A DNA stretch of 38,687 bases, taken from contig NZ_AEJC01000580.1 of assembly GCF_000317595.1 (NCBI RefSeq), positions 1-38,687 of the forward strand, written 5' to 3'. Positions 1 through 7,995 of the stretch are shown piece after piece; within the stretch, counting starts at the first letter, position 1, and every line of letters starts with the position of its first letter. The position numbers and the translations under genes were made by a program. Under the pieces are notes generated by a model, which was not told the DNA's origin, searched no databases, and saw nothing but the letters and a program-made list of their open reading frames with translations. The DNA is from Streptomyces ipomoeae 91-03 (GTDB lineage Bacteria > Actinomycetota > Actinomycetes > Streptomycetales > Streptomycetaceae).

Positions 1-458
1 CCCATGATGTTGAGCTTGTCCAGGCCCGGGTAGACGGCCGCGAACAGCGCCGGGATGATCGCGAAGTACTTCGCGACGTCGTTGGCGATGGAGAACGTCG
101 TCAACGCGCCCCGGGTGATGAGCAGTTGCTTGCCGATCTCGACGATCTCGATGAGCTCGGTCGGGTTGGAGTTGCGACGAGCTTCCCGCCGGCCTGCTCC
201 CGCTTGATGAGAGCCATCTTGTCCTCGGGCGTGGCTTCCGCGAGGAAGTCGTCGACGCCCGCCTCCTCGGCGATCGCCTTCGCGGTCAGCGGGTTGTCAC
301 CGGTGATCATGACGGTCTTGATGCCCATGCGGCGCAGTTCCTCGAACCGCTCCCGCATGCCGTCCTTGACCACGTCCTTCAGGTGGATGACCCCCAGGAC
401 CCGGGCACCCTCGGAGTCCTCGATCGCGACCAGCAGCGGGGTGCCGCCCGTTGCCGAC
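1..458 (-). pseudogene. kdpB: kdpB remnant (K+-transporting P-type ATPase subunit B)
   Basis: The minus strand reads the C-terminal half of KdpB, the catalytic subunit of the Kdp potassium pump: GGTPLLVAIED, then GVIHLKDVVKDGMRERF, MITGDNPLTAKAIAEEAG and EDKMALIKREQAGGKLVA. At about 173-176 the reading jumps, with a frame change, to NSNPTELIEIVEIGKQL and on to FSIANDVAKYFAIIPALF at the window edge. The missing piece (roughly 35-40 codons in intact KdpB) contains the TGDGxND hinge motif essential to P-type ATPases, so the gene cannot be functional. The 5' half of the gene is absent too: homology stops near 458 and unrelated DNA follows. No other kdp gene is seen in the window. The left end is cut by the window. 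Identity is secure; exact deletion ends are read by eye. Confidence 0.85.
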
Positions 459-470
459 TCACGGCGATCC

Positions 471-494
471 ACTGGGCACCCATGGGCGCCCAGT
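471..494. repeat. 24-bp near-perfect palindrome at the kdpB breakpoint
   Basis: The two 12-base arms are ACTGGGCACCCA and TGGGCGCCCAGT, which pair with a single mismatch. It starts about 13 bases beyond the last recognisable kdpB codon, so it may mark the rearrangement end or be a protein-binding site. No second copy was noticed in the window. Confidence 0.5.
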
Positions 495-1004
495 GCAGGT
501 GGGGCAGCCGGACCACATACCGCTCGCCGTCAGTCGCCAACCCGGGGCGACACTGTTGTCCGCCCGGGCTCTGTACTCCTGACTCGCCGCATTGGCGTGC
601 CGCCACTGCCCAGCCGCACGCCCTCCTGTCGGCCTACCGAAACACGCTGCGCGGTCTGGAACGGCCTCACACCCCTATAGCAGCGACCGGCGCCACCTGC
701 AACGAGCACGGGAACATGTCGGCTTGACCACGGCGCCCAAGAACGCCTCGCCGTCTTCCTCGGCCCCCCGGCGCTCTGGCACCGCCATCTCGCCGCCCCG
801 CAGACCTATCTGCGGCACGTCCCGGATTGAGACCCACCTATGAGCGCGGTATGACTTTCCGTTGCCGGCTCGGTGTTTTCGTCGCGGACGGGAGACGCCC
901 GGGCGGAACCTTTGCAAGAGCCCGTTTGGAGACGTTGCGGTCATGGATAGTGCTGCGGTAGCTGGGGCTTGGTCCTAAGTGTCGCGAAGCTACGGAGGGT
1001 GACT
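495..1004. other. Gene-poor, probably decayed stretch
   Basis: No complete gene is supported here. Around 674-840 the plus strand reads a fairly protein-like path in two frames (RRHLQRAREHVGL, then after a +1 shift QERLAVFLGPPALWHRHLAA up to a TGA near 830). This could be the end of a frameshifted gene, but I recognise no family. The last part holds the leader of the sulfotransferase gene, with GGAGGG about six bases before its ATG. Confidence 0.4.
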
Positions 1005-2039
1005 ATGCGTTCCTTGACCTTCGTCATTGGTACGGGGCGTAGCGGCTCGACCGCGCTGTCACGCATCCTCAACGCCCACCCGGACGTACTGAGCCTCAAC
1101 GAGTTCATGGCCTCCGTGGGCGACATCGCCTTCCCCGAAGGGAAGGTGACCGGTGGAGAGTTCTGGCAGTTGCTCTTCCAGCCCGCCCCACACTTCGAGC
1201 GAATGATCCGTAGCGGGCTGCCGCTGCCGGAATTCCTCTACACACGCCGCCCCGGGAGGTATGCGGCGGAGACCACCGGTATTCCCGCGCTCTCCCTGAT
1301 GGTGTTGCCTCACCTCACCGACGACCCGGACGGGCTCCTCGACGAGCTCTGCTCTGCGGTGGTGCGGTGGCCCGAGCGCACCGCCGCCGAGCACCACCGA
1401 GCGCTGTTCGACCTGCTCTGCGTGCGGTTCGGACGGACCGCCGTCGTGGAGCGCTCCGGTTACTCGACAGGCTGGGCGCCAAGGCTACGGGCCGCGTTCC
1501 CGGATGCGAGGTTCGTGCACATGTTCAGAGAGGGACCGGACTGCGCCCTGTCCATGAGCCGTCATCCCGGATACCGCACGATCTCCCTGCTGCGCGAGAT
1601 CAAGGCACGAGCCGGCGTCGGCAGTCTCGCCGACCTGACCGACGAGCACGTGCGCTCGCTGCCCGTGGACCTGTCACCGCTGCTTGCCGACCGCTTCGAT
1701 GCCGCCCTCGTGCGCGACCGGGACCTCCCCCTGCGGACGTTCGGCACTCTGTGGTCCGAACTGGTCACCGAAGGCACGGAGTTCCTCAGCCAACTGCCCG
1801 CGGACCAGCGCACCACACTCGCCTACGAGGACCTTCTCGACAATCCCGCCGAAGAGCTGACCCGCCTGGCCGAGTTCATCGGCGTCGACCCGCTCCCGCA
1901 GTGGCTGCTCACCGCATCCGCCTCACTCGACCACAGCCGACGAGGCTCCGCCCAAAGGCTGTCGGCCGCTGAACTCGCCGAGTTGAAGGAGAGCTGTGCC
2001 CCGGGCACTCGCGTTCTTGGGGGACGACCGGACCGGTGA
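1005..2039 (+). CDS. PAPS-dependent sulfotransferase family protein
   Basis: The 344-residue protein begins FVIGTGRSGSTALSRIL, the 5'-phosphosulfate-binding loop of sulfotransferases. A 3'-phosphate-binding segment follows around residues 165-190 (FVHMFREGPDCALSMSRHPG). A C-terminal YEDLLDNPAEELTRLAEFIGV stretch is also typical of the family (Sulfotransfer_1/3). Such enzymes move a sulfuryl group from PAPS to a hydroxyl or amine; the acceptor cannot be read from sequence. The ATG at 1005 was chosen because GGAGGG lies just upstream; an in-frame extension to 969 has no comparable ribosome site. The gene stands alone between decayed DNA and a hairpin. No PAPS-forming genes are nearby. A link to the biosynthetic operon 15 kb away is not supported. 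Confidence 0.85.
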   Translation: MRSLTFVIGTGRSGSTALSRILNAHPDVLSLNEFMASVGDIAFPEGKVTGGEFWQLLFQPAPHFERMIRSGLPLPEFLYTRRPGRYAAETTGIPALSLMVLPHLTDDPDGLLDELCSAVVRWPERTAAEHHRALFDLLCVRFGRTAVVERSGYSTGWAPRLRAAFPDARFVHMFREGPDCALSMSRHPGYRTISLLREIKARAGVGSLADLTDEHVRSLPVDLSPLLADRFDAALVRDRDLPLRTFGTLWSELVTEGTEFLSQLPADQRTTLAYEDLLDNPAEELTRLAEFIGVDPLPQWLLTASASLDHSRRGSAQRLSAAELAELKESCAPGTRVLGGRPDR

Positions 2040-2144
2040 CAACGCCGCCCGCGTCAGTTTTCTGCCTTCGACGCCGCCGAACCTGACGAGGCAGCAGCCA
2101 CGCACTGCGCGGGGGCGGCTGCGACGAGGGATCTGTGACAGCGA

Positions 2145-2178
2145 TGAGCCCCCGGTGCCCCACCGGGCCGGGGGCTCA
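2145..2178 (+). terminator. Hairpin terminator after the sulfotransferase gene
   Basis: Perfect 11-bp stem TGAGCCCCCGG / CCGGGGGCTCA with a 12-base loop, starting about 105 bases after the sulfotransferase stop. There is no U-tract, as is common for actinobacterial terminators. Confidence 0.6.
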
Positions 2179-2842
2179 GTCACGCGTTTCACGGGGGTTG
2201 CGGAAACACGTCTCGCCGTACTCAGCGACGCTCCTGCACCCTGGTTACGGCCCGCGCGCTGTCGGTGGGTCGGTTGTGGCCGCGGAGAGTTTCTTCATCG
2301 CACAACCTGCTGTTCGTCGGTATGCCACGTTCTCGGATCCGGCCTGCAGAATCCAGGTGCGCATGAGTGCACCGCCGGGACTTGGTGTGATCGGGGCGGT
2401 AGGGAGCGTGGCCGGGCGCAGCGTGTGAACCTGCGCCCGGCTTCCGTAGATGCGCTGTCCCGCCCGGGTGTGGGGCCTGCGCCGGGTTCCGGCCGACCGG
2501 TTGGTGGGGTGGTCGCGTTGTATGAGGCGGCGGCGTTCCCCCTGACACCCGGCGGGGTGAGCGCGGGGAAAGGCAGGCCCGCCGCACGGTCGCCTACCGG
2601 CTTGCTGTCTACGACGGCCTGCCCCACCCGGTGCGGGCGTCGGCAGCGGAAGCGCTGGAGGCCATCGATGAGGGCTTGGTGCGGCGCCGTGAGCACCTGG
2701 CAGGACCTTCTCGAACGGTACGGTCCCCACCCGGGGGGTCAACGGGAGGAAGGACTCGCGACCTCAAGGGTGGCGGTGAGATGCACGACGCCATGGCCCC
2801 GGACTCACATGACCGGCGTCGGCACGCTCCGTACCGGAGGTG
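2179..2842. other. 664-bp stretch without a supported gene
   Basis: Open frames here are GC-driven and have no good start or family. One short plus-strand stretch at about 2595-2700 reads AYRLAVYDGLPHPVRASAAE followed by ALEAIDEGLVRRREHLAG, which looks protein-like and helical. It has no start and runs into low-complexity sequence, so it is probably a remnant of an unrecognised gene. Confidence 0.35.
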
Positions 2843-3667
2843 TCATCGCTTCCTGCCGACGCCGCCGAAGTGGGTGACATCGACGATCTCCCCGTCGTTG
2901 GTGTCGGGGCGCCAGCGGGAGCAGGAGACGATACCCGGTGGAAGGAGTTCGACGGGGTCGAAGAGGCGTACGAGGTCCGCATGGCTGCGTAGCGTCATCG
3001 GTGCCGAGCCCTGGCTGTTCCAGTACCGCACAGCCTCCGTCATCGCCTCACCGTCCACCTCGGTCGTGGGGTGGGAGATGACGAGGTGACTGCCGGACGG
3101 TACGGCGTCCATGAGGCGGTGGACAATGGAAGCCGCCTCGTCGGTGTCCATGACGAAGTTGAGGACGCCCAGCATGGTGACCGCGATCGGGCGTTCGAAA
3201 TCCAGGGTCTCCGCAGCCCCCCGCAGGATTGCCTCGGGGTCGTGCACGTCCGCCTCGATGTAGTCGGTCGTGCCCTCGGACGTGCTGGTGAGCAGAGCAT
3301 GGGCGTGCGTGAGAACGATGGGATCGTTGTCGACGTAGACGATCCGGCAGGACGGGTCCACCCGCTGAGCGACCTCGTGAGTGTTGTCGGCGGTCGGCAG
3401 ACCCGTGCCGATGTCCAGGAACTGGCGGATGCCCGCCTCGGCGGCGAGGACGCGGACCGCACGAGCCAGGAACTTCCGGTCGGCCACCGCTGAGCGAGGC
3501 AGCGCGGGCACGAAGGAGAGGATCTGGTCGCCGACCTGCTCGTCGACCGTGTAGTGGTCCTTACCCCCCAGCCAGTAGTTCCAGATCCGGGCCGAATGTG
3601 ACACATCCGTGCGGAGCCGGTCTATTCGTGCGACGCCTTCGTCACGTGGAACTGAGAGATCCGACAT
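2843..3667 (-). CDS. SAM-dependent methyltransferase, PF04672 (DUF574) family
   Basis: The 274-residue protein has the hallmarks of the actinobacterial PF04672 family: an N-terminal RIWNYWLGGKDHYTVDE segment at about residues 27-43, then FLDIGTGLPTADN (SAM-binding glycine loop), IVYVDNDPIVLTHA (acidic end of strand 2) and a C-terminal ELLPPGIVSCSRWRP segment. Length matches the family, which typically has around 270 residues. These proteins are abundant in Streptomyces and adopt a class I methyltransferase fold; substrates are mostly unknown. The ATG at 3667 is preceded by GAAGGAGACC, a strong ribosome site. The longer upstream reading is a GC artefact. It is a single gene with no operon partners. 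Confidence 0.88.
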   Translation of the reverse strand: MSDLSVPRDEGVARIDRLRTDVSHSARIWNYWLGGKDHYTVDEQVGDQILSFVPALPRSAVADRKFLARAVRVLAAEAGIRQFLDIGTGLPTADNTHEVAQRVDPSCRIVYVDNDPIVLTHAHALLTSTSEGTTDYIEADVHDPEAILRGAAETLDFERPIAVTMLGVLNFVMDTDEAASIVHRLMDAVPSGSHLVISHPTTEVDGEAMTEAVRYWNSQGSAPMTLRSHADLVRLFDPVELLPPGIVSCSRWRPDTNDGEIVDVTHFGGVGRKR

Positions 3668-3823
3668 ACCGAGTGGTCTCCTTCGGGCAACAGAGATCAG
3701 GATGTGGCCCAACCTAGACGCACATCCCCAGCGACCGCAGCCGCTTCGCGCGCTTGGGCACCACTGACCGTGAACCGCGGGAGACACGCGGGGACTTGGG
3801 GCCAGGCTGATCTCCATGGGTGA

Positions 3824-4120
3824 ACCCTCCTGCCTCCCGTGCCGCGTGCCGTTCGGATGAGGCCAGCTGCTGCAAGGGGTGCCGCAGGTCCCGGGCGAAA
3901 GAGTGGGCGGGCGAGCCGGAACTGGGTGCGGGCGGCGATGGTCAGCCTGTCCCACCGGTCGGCCGCTTTCGGCTCCCGCAGCCGCCGGCAGGGTCCAACC
4001 AGGGCTGCTTGAACAGCCGGAATCCGTCCTCCAGGTCGAACCTGCGCAGGGACGCCTGCCGGGTCCGGTCGACGTCCGTGTCGATGGAACGCCGGGCTTC
4101 GAGGACCTCAGCCGAACCGC
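3824..4120 (-). pseudogene. Decayed DDE transposase C-terminal fragment
   Basis: The minus strand reads QASLRRFDLEDGFRLFKQ, the C-terminal part of a DDE transposase type common in Streptomyces (typical wording: yLRRFDLEhtFRLFKQtLGWt). Immediately after, the frame breaks. The expected continuation is found in shifted frames as AADRWDRLTIAA-like and FRLARPLARDLRHP-like peptides. The N-terminal catalytic part and any inverted repeats are absent. It is therefore a dead fragment of an old insertion sequence. Upstream sequence to about 4590 shows no further gene. Confidence 0.6.
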
Positions 4121-4588
4121 TGGCGCCTCGCGGTTCCTTCGACAGGTGCGCTGCGCACATATGACGCGACCGTGGTCCGGCTCGCCGGCGGACTCGGCAT
4201 CGATCCGGGCCGGAGCCGCACGACGCCCGCCGGGCGGTAGCGCGACACCGACGGCTCCGGCGGCTGCGCGGCAGCCGACCGAGCGGCGCCCCGCGATCCG
4301 GCGTCCGGGCCGTGCCGTGCCGGAGCCCGTGCCCGTCCGGGCCGGTTTCGGCTCCCTCGGGTCGGATCTGTGGGGCAGCCCGCACTCCTCGCGGGCGGAC
4401 GAGGCAGGCGAGGTGCTGCGCTCCCGGGGCGACCGGGTGAAGGGAACGTCGCACACCCGCCACGACGACCACGCCGAGCGCCACTGGGTGGCTGCCCGGC
4501 CTCGGCCTGGGACAGACATGCCCAGTCCCTCGATGTCGGGGGCGCCTTGCCGAGATCACCACGGAATGCCGTCTCGTCCGGTATCGGG

Positions 4589-4690
4589 CCATGGACACAT
4601 GCGGTGTGACCCATGGACGCATGTGGTGACCCATTGACGCATGTGGTGACCCATGGACGCGTGTGGTGACCCATGGACGCGTGTGGTGAC
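4589..4690. repeat. Tandem direct repeat, 20-bp unit, four copies plus one divergent
   Basis: The unit CCATGGACGCRTGTGGTGAC occurs head to tail at 4611, 4631, 4651 and 4671. Copy 2 has ATT for ATG, and two copies have A and two have G at the variable base. A divergent 22-bp copy lies at 4589-4610. The unit is not a multiple of three and spans about two helical turns. It lies between the decayed transposase and the end of the ABC ATPase gene, with no gene over it. It could be a minisatellite or an array of protein-binding sites. Confidence 0.85.
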
Positions 4691-4802
4691 GTTCCGGCGA
4701 CGCCGCTGGTGGGAGCCGAGGGCGGAAGCCTCCTTCGGGGCCCGGCGGATGCGTGAGGAGCAGACCTCGCCGGTGGGCCCCGGCGAGTGGGCCGGTGTGG
4801 TG

Positions 4803-5987
4803 TCAGCCGGCGTTCGTCGGATGCGAGAGGTTGGCGCCGGTTGCCGGGTCGAACACATGCGCTTTACTCATGTCGATCCGTAGCTCCAGGCGTTGCCCCT
4901 CGCGGGCGCGTGTGGCGGCGTCCAGGCGGGCCACGACCTGCTGGACGGCCTCGGCACCGGTGTCGTGCAGACCCGAGTCGGTGGCAAGCTCCTCGAGTTC
5001 GGCGGTCCGCGCGGGCCCGCCCTCCTCGGTGAAGTGGATGTACACATCGGAGCCCAGGGACTCCAGGACGTCCACGGTGGCGGTGATGACCGGCCCGCGC
5101 CCGGCGTGCGCCAGGGCCACGTCCTCGAACGCCTCGGGACGCAGCCCGAGGATGACCTCGCGGGGTACGGTCTGCCGCTCCAGTGCCCGCCTCGTACGGT
5201 CCTCCAGTGGCAGGTCCCCGATGGAGGAGTGCAGGACACCGCCCTCCATGGTGGCGTTGAGGAAGTTCATCGCCGGGGAGCCGATGAAACCCGCGACGAA
5301 GAGGTTGCGCGGGAAGTCGTACAGCTGGGCGGGCGTGCCGACCTGTTGGACCACCCCCAGCCTCATGACCACGACGCGGTCGCCGAGTGTCATCGCCTCG
5401 GTCTGGTCGTGGGTGACGTACACGGTGGTGGTGCCCAGGCGCCTTTGCAGCCGGGAGATCTGGGTGCGCATCTGGACGCGGAGCTTGGCGTCCAGGTTGG
5501 ACAGCGGCTCGTCCATCAGGAACGCCTTCGGGTCACGGACGATCGCCCGCCCCATGGCCACGCGCTGTCGCTGCCCACCGGACAGGGCGGCCGGCCTGCG
5601 GTCCAGGAACTCGGTCAGAGCGAGGATCCGGGCGGCCTCCGCGACCTTGGTGTTGACGGTGCTCTTGTCCACCTTGGCCAGACGCAGCGGAAAGCCCATG
5701 TTCTCGCGCACGGTCAGGTGCGGGTACAGGGCATAGCTCTGGAACACCATCGCGACGTCACGGTCCTTGGGCGGGAGATCGTTCACGACCCGGTCCCCGA
5801 TGCGCAGGGTGCCCGCGGTGATGTCCTCCAGACCGGCGATCATGTTCAGGGTGGTGGACTTGCCGCATCCGGACGGACCGACCAGGATCACGAACTCGCC
5901 GTCGGCGATGTCGAGGTCCACGCCTTGCACGGCGAGGGATCCGTCGGGATAACGCTTGGTGACTCCCTCAAGGACGATCTCGGCCAC
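4803..5987 (-). CDS. Sugar ABC importer ATPase (MsiK/UgpC/SugC type)
   Basis: A 394-residue ATPase of the carbohydrate-importer (CUT1) class. It energises uptake by the two permeases encoded just upstream. Walker A reads GPSGCGKST, the signature is LSGGQRQRVAMGRA, Walker B is AFLMDEPLSNLDA, and the switch histidine is in YVTHDQTEAMTLGD. A C-terminal regulatory OB-type region (ILGLRPEAFEDVAL) follows, as in MsiK and MalK. The GTG at 5987 has AAGGAGG nine bases upstream; the longer frame starting at 6047 runs through a repeat and is unlikely. It is last in a four-gene set (binding protein, permease, permease, ATPase), 160 bases after the second permease. Such ATPases may also serve other importers. 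Confidence 0.92.
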   Translation of the reverse strand: MAEIVLEGVTKRYPDGSLAVQGVDLDIADGEFVILVGPSGCGKSTTLNMIAGLEDITAGTLRIGDRVVNDLPPKDRDVAMVFQSYALYPHLTVRENMGFPLRLAKVDKSTVNTKVAEAARILALTEFLDRRPAALSGGQRQRVAMGRAIVRDPKAFLMDEPLSNLDAKLRVQMRTQISRLQRRLGTTTVYVTHDQTEAMTLGDRVVVMRLGVVQQVGTPAQLYDFPRNLFVAGFIGSPAMNFLNATMEGGVLHSSIGDLPLEDRTRRALERQTVPREVILGLRPEAFEDVALAHAGRGPVITATVDVLESLGSDVYIHFTEEGGPARTAELEELATDSGLHDTGAEAVQQVVARLDAATRAREGQRLELRIDMSKAHVFDPATGANLSHPTNAG

Positions 5988-6010
5988 GGACTGGTGCCTC
6001 CTTGCCTTCA

Positions 6011-6076
6011 TGCCTGCATGTGCCTGCATGTGCCTGCATGGCTTCATGCCTTCACGCCTTCATGGCTTCATGCCTG
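6011..6076. repeat. Short tandem repeats in the ATPase gene leader
   Basis: Three exact copies of the 10-mer TGCCTGCATG (6011-6040) are followed by degenerate CTTCATGCC-type 8- to 9-mers (6042-6074). The array lies directly upstream of the ribosome site of the ATPase gene, in the permease-ATPase gap, so it is transcribed leader sequence. Confidence 0.7.
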
Positions 6077-6147
6077 CGCGCCTTCCGGGTCCGGTGTGCG
6101 GGAACGGTGTGCCGAAGCCGGCGACGGATCCGCCGCCTGGGTGCCGG

Positions 6148-6981
6148 TCACCCCTTGACCGCCCCGGAGGTCAGTCCGGCGACGATCCGCCGCTGGAAGA
6201 ACAGCACGAAAACGATGATCGGGACGGTGATCACCACAGCTGCCGCGGCGATCGATCCCGTGGGTTGCTCGAACTGCGAACTCCCGGTGAAGAACGCGAT
6301 CGCGGCCGGCACGGTGCGCGCGGACTCGGTGGAGGTCAGCGAGATCGCGAACAGGAAGTCGTTCCAGCAGAAGATGAACACGAGGATCGCCGTGGTGAAC
6401 ACGCCCGGCGCCGCCAGCGGCACGATGACCAACCGGAACGCCTGCGCCGGCGTGGCCCCGTCGACCTTGGCGGCCTTCTCCAGGTCCCAGGGGATCTCCC
6501 GGAAGAACGCCGACAGGGTGTAGATGGCCAGCGGCAGCGAGAAGGTCATGTACGGGATGATCAGCCCGAGCCAGGTGTCGAAGATCCCCAGGATCCGCTC
6601 GATGTTGAACAGCGGTGACACCAGGGAGATCGGCGGGAACATGGCGATCAGCAGGGACATGCCGATGAGGATCCGCTTGCCGGGGAACCTGAGCCTGGCC
6701 ACCGCGTAGGCGGCCATGGTTCCCAGCACGACGGCGATCACCGTGGCGATCAGGGCGATACCGATCGAGTTGACCAGCGCGCGGGTGAACTCGCTGGTTC
6801 GGAAGATGCCCCGGTAGTTCTCCCAGGTCCAGTCCCTGGGAATGTAGTCACCGTCGGTGAGGGTGCCGGGGTCCTTGAACGACAGCGCGGCGATCCACCA
6901 CACCGGGAACAGCGCGTACAGCACCACGACCACGTTCACCACGCCCCATCGGGTGGCGTGTGCCTTTCCCACAGCGGCCAT
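6148..6981 (-). CDS. Sugar ABC importer permease, MalG/SugB type
   Basis: A 277-residue inner-membrane permease with about six hydrophobic segments. The EAA loop that docks on the ATPase is at about residues 170-195 (EKAAKVDGATPAQAFRLVIV). N-terminal VVVLYALFPVWWIAALSFKD and the WNDFLFAISLT segment are typical of MalG-like subunits of CUT1 importers. Its ATG at 6981 overlaps the preceding permease stop as TGATG, so the two subunits are translationally coupled. The frame stays open far upstream (to 7659) only because of GC bias. Confidence 0.9.
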   Translation of the reverse strand: MAAVGKAHATRWGVVNVVVVLYALFPVWWIAALSFKDPGTLTDGDYIPRDWTWENYRGIFRTSEFTRALVNSIGIALIATVIAVVLGTMAAYAVARLRFPGKRILIGMSLLIAMFPPISLVSPLFNIERILGIFDTWLGLIIPYMTFSLPLAIYTLSAFFREIPWDLEKAAKVDGATPAQAFRLVIVPLAAPGVFTTAILVFIFCWNDFLFAISLTSTESARTVPAAIAFFTGSSQFEQPTGSIAAAAVVITVPIIVFVLFFQRRIVAGLTSGAVKG

Positions 6982-7931
6982 CAGCGCTTCACCTCCGCGC
7001 CCGGTGCGGCCGTGCCGAAGAGTCTGACGAAGGTGAAGGCGATGATCGCGACGCAGATGAAGATCAGCACCGAGATCGTCGATCCGATGCCCAGGTTCAG
7101 CGCGGTGAACAGGTTGTCGTAGCCGAGGATCGACACGGACCCGGTGCCGTGTGCGCCCGCGGTGAGGATGTAGACGTTGTCGAAGATCCGGAACGCGTCC
7201 AGCGTGCGGAAGAGCAGTGCCACCAGGATGGCCGGTTTCATCAGCGGCACCATGACCTTGGTGAACCGCTGCCACGGGGAGGCGCCGTCCACCATGGCGG
7301 CCCGCAGGGTCTCCTCGGGGACCAGGGCGAGGCCCGCGAGCAGCAGCAGCGCCATGAACGGCGTCGTCTTCCACACCTCGGCGAGGACGATCAGCCACAG
7401 GGCGGGCCACTGCTCGGTCAGCGGAGCGCTTCCGCTGGGCAGCAGGTCGGCGAAGTATCCGAGCCGCGGGGTCCAGGCGTACTGCCAGGAGAAGGCGGCG
7501 ACCACGGTGACGATGCCGTACGGAATGAGCACAGAGGTGCGGACGACGCCGCGCCAGAAGAGGGTGCGGTGTATCACCAGGGCGAGCCCCATGCCGAGTA
7601 CCAGCTCGATGGCCACGGAGACCCCGGTGATGAACGCCGTCACCCAGAAGGCGTCCCACCAGTACGAGGAGGACAGCACCGCCCCGTAGTTGCTCAGACC
7701 GATGAACTCCGCCTGTCCCGGGAAGCGCAGGTCGTACCGCTGGAGGGACAGATAGACGGCGTATCCGATGGGATAGGCGGTCACGGCGAGCATGACGATC
7801 ACGGCGGGCGCGCAGAGCAGCCAGCCGAGCCGTCGCTCCTGCCTGGCACCCGCCGAGAGTGCCGGACGGTCCCGCCCCGTCCGCTGTTCGGCGGTCGGCG
7901 GGCCCCCGGCCGTGCGGGTCCGCGCACTCAT
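6981..7931 (-). CDS. Sugar ABC importer permease, MalF/SugA type
   Basis: A 316-residue permease with a cytoplasmic N-terminal tail of about 35 residues rich in Arg, Thr and Pro. The first membrane segment follows (WLLCAPAVIVMLAVTAYPIG), with five more after it. The EAA loop reads EETLRAAMVDGASPWQRFTK, about two-thirds along. This is the MalF-like partner of the next gene. It follows the lipoprotein gene by 64 bases and overlaps the MalG-like gene by one base. Trehalose or maltose-type substrates are the usual guess for the gene order binding protein-A-B-ATPase (LpqY-SugABC), but the substrate is not readable. Confidence 0.9.
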   Translation of the reverse strand: MSARTRTAGGPPTAEQRTGRDRPALSAGARQERRLGWLLCAPAVIVMLAVTAYPIGYAVYLSLQRYDLRFPGQAEFIGLSNYGAVLSSSYWWDAFWVTAFITGVSVAIELVLGMGLALVIHRTLFWRGVVRTSVLIPYGIVTVVAAFSWQYAWTPRLGYFADLLPSGSAPLTEQWPALWLIVLAEVWKTTPFMALLLLAGLALVPEETLRAAMVDGASPWQRFTKVMVPLMKPAILVALLFRTLDAFRIFDNVYILTAGAHGTGSVSILGYDNLFTALNLGIGSTISVLIFICVAIIAFTFVRLFGTAAPGAEVKR

Positions 7932-7995
7932 CTCGGGCCCCCTCGGTACGGGTGCCGCGGGTGCCGGCCGACGGCCGGGTACGGGCGGTGGCGGT

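Noticed and set aside
3879..4637. Plus-strand ORF of 252 codons.
   Set aside because: It lies antisense to the decayed transposase, has no ribosome site and reads as low-complexity Arg/Pro/Gly sequence.
4589..4690. CRISPR array.
   Set aside because: The units are contiguous 20-mers with no spacers, and no cas genes are present.
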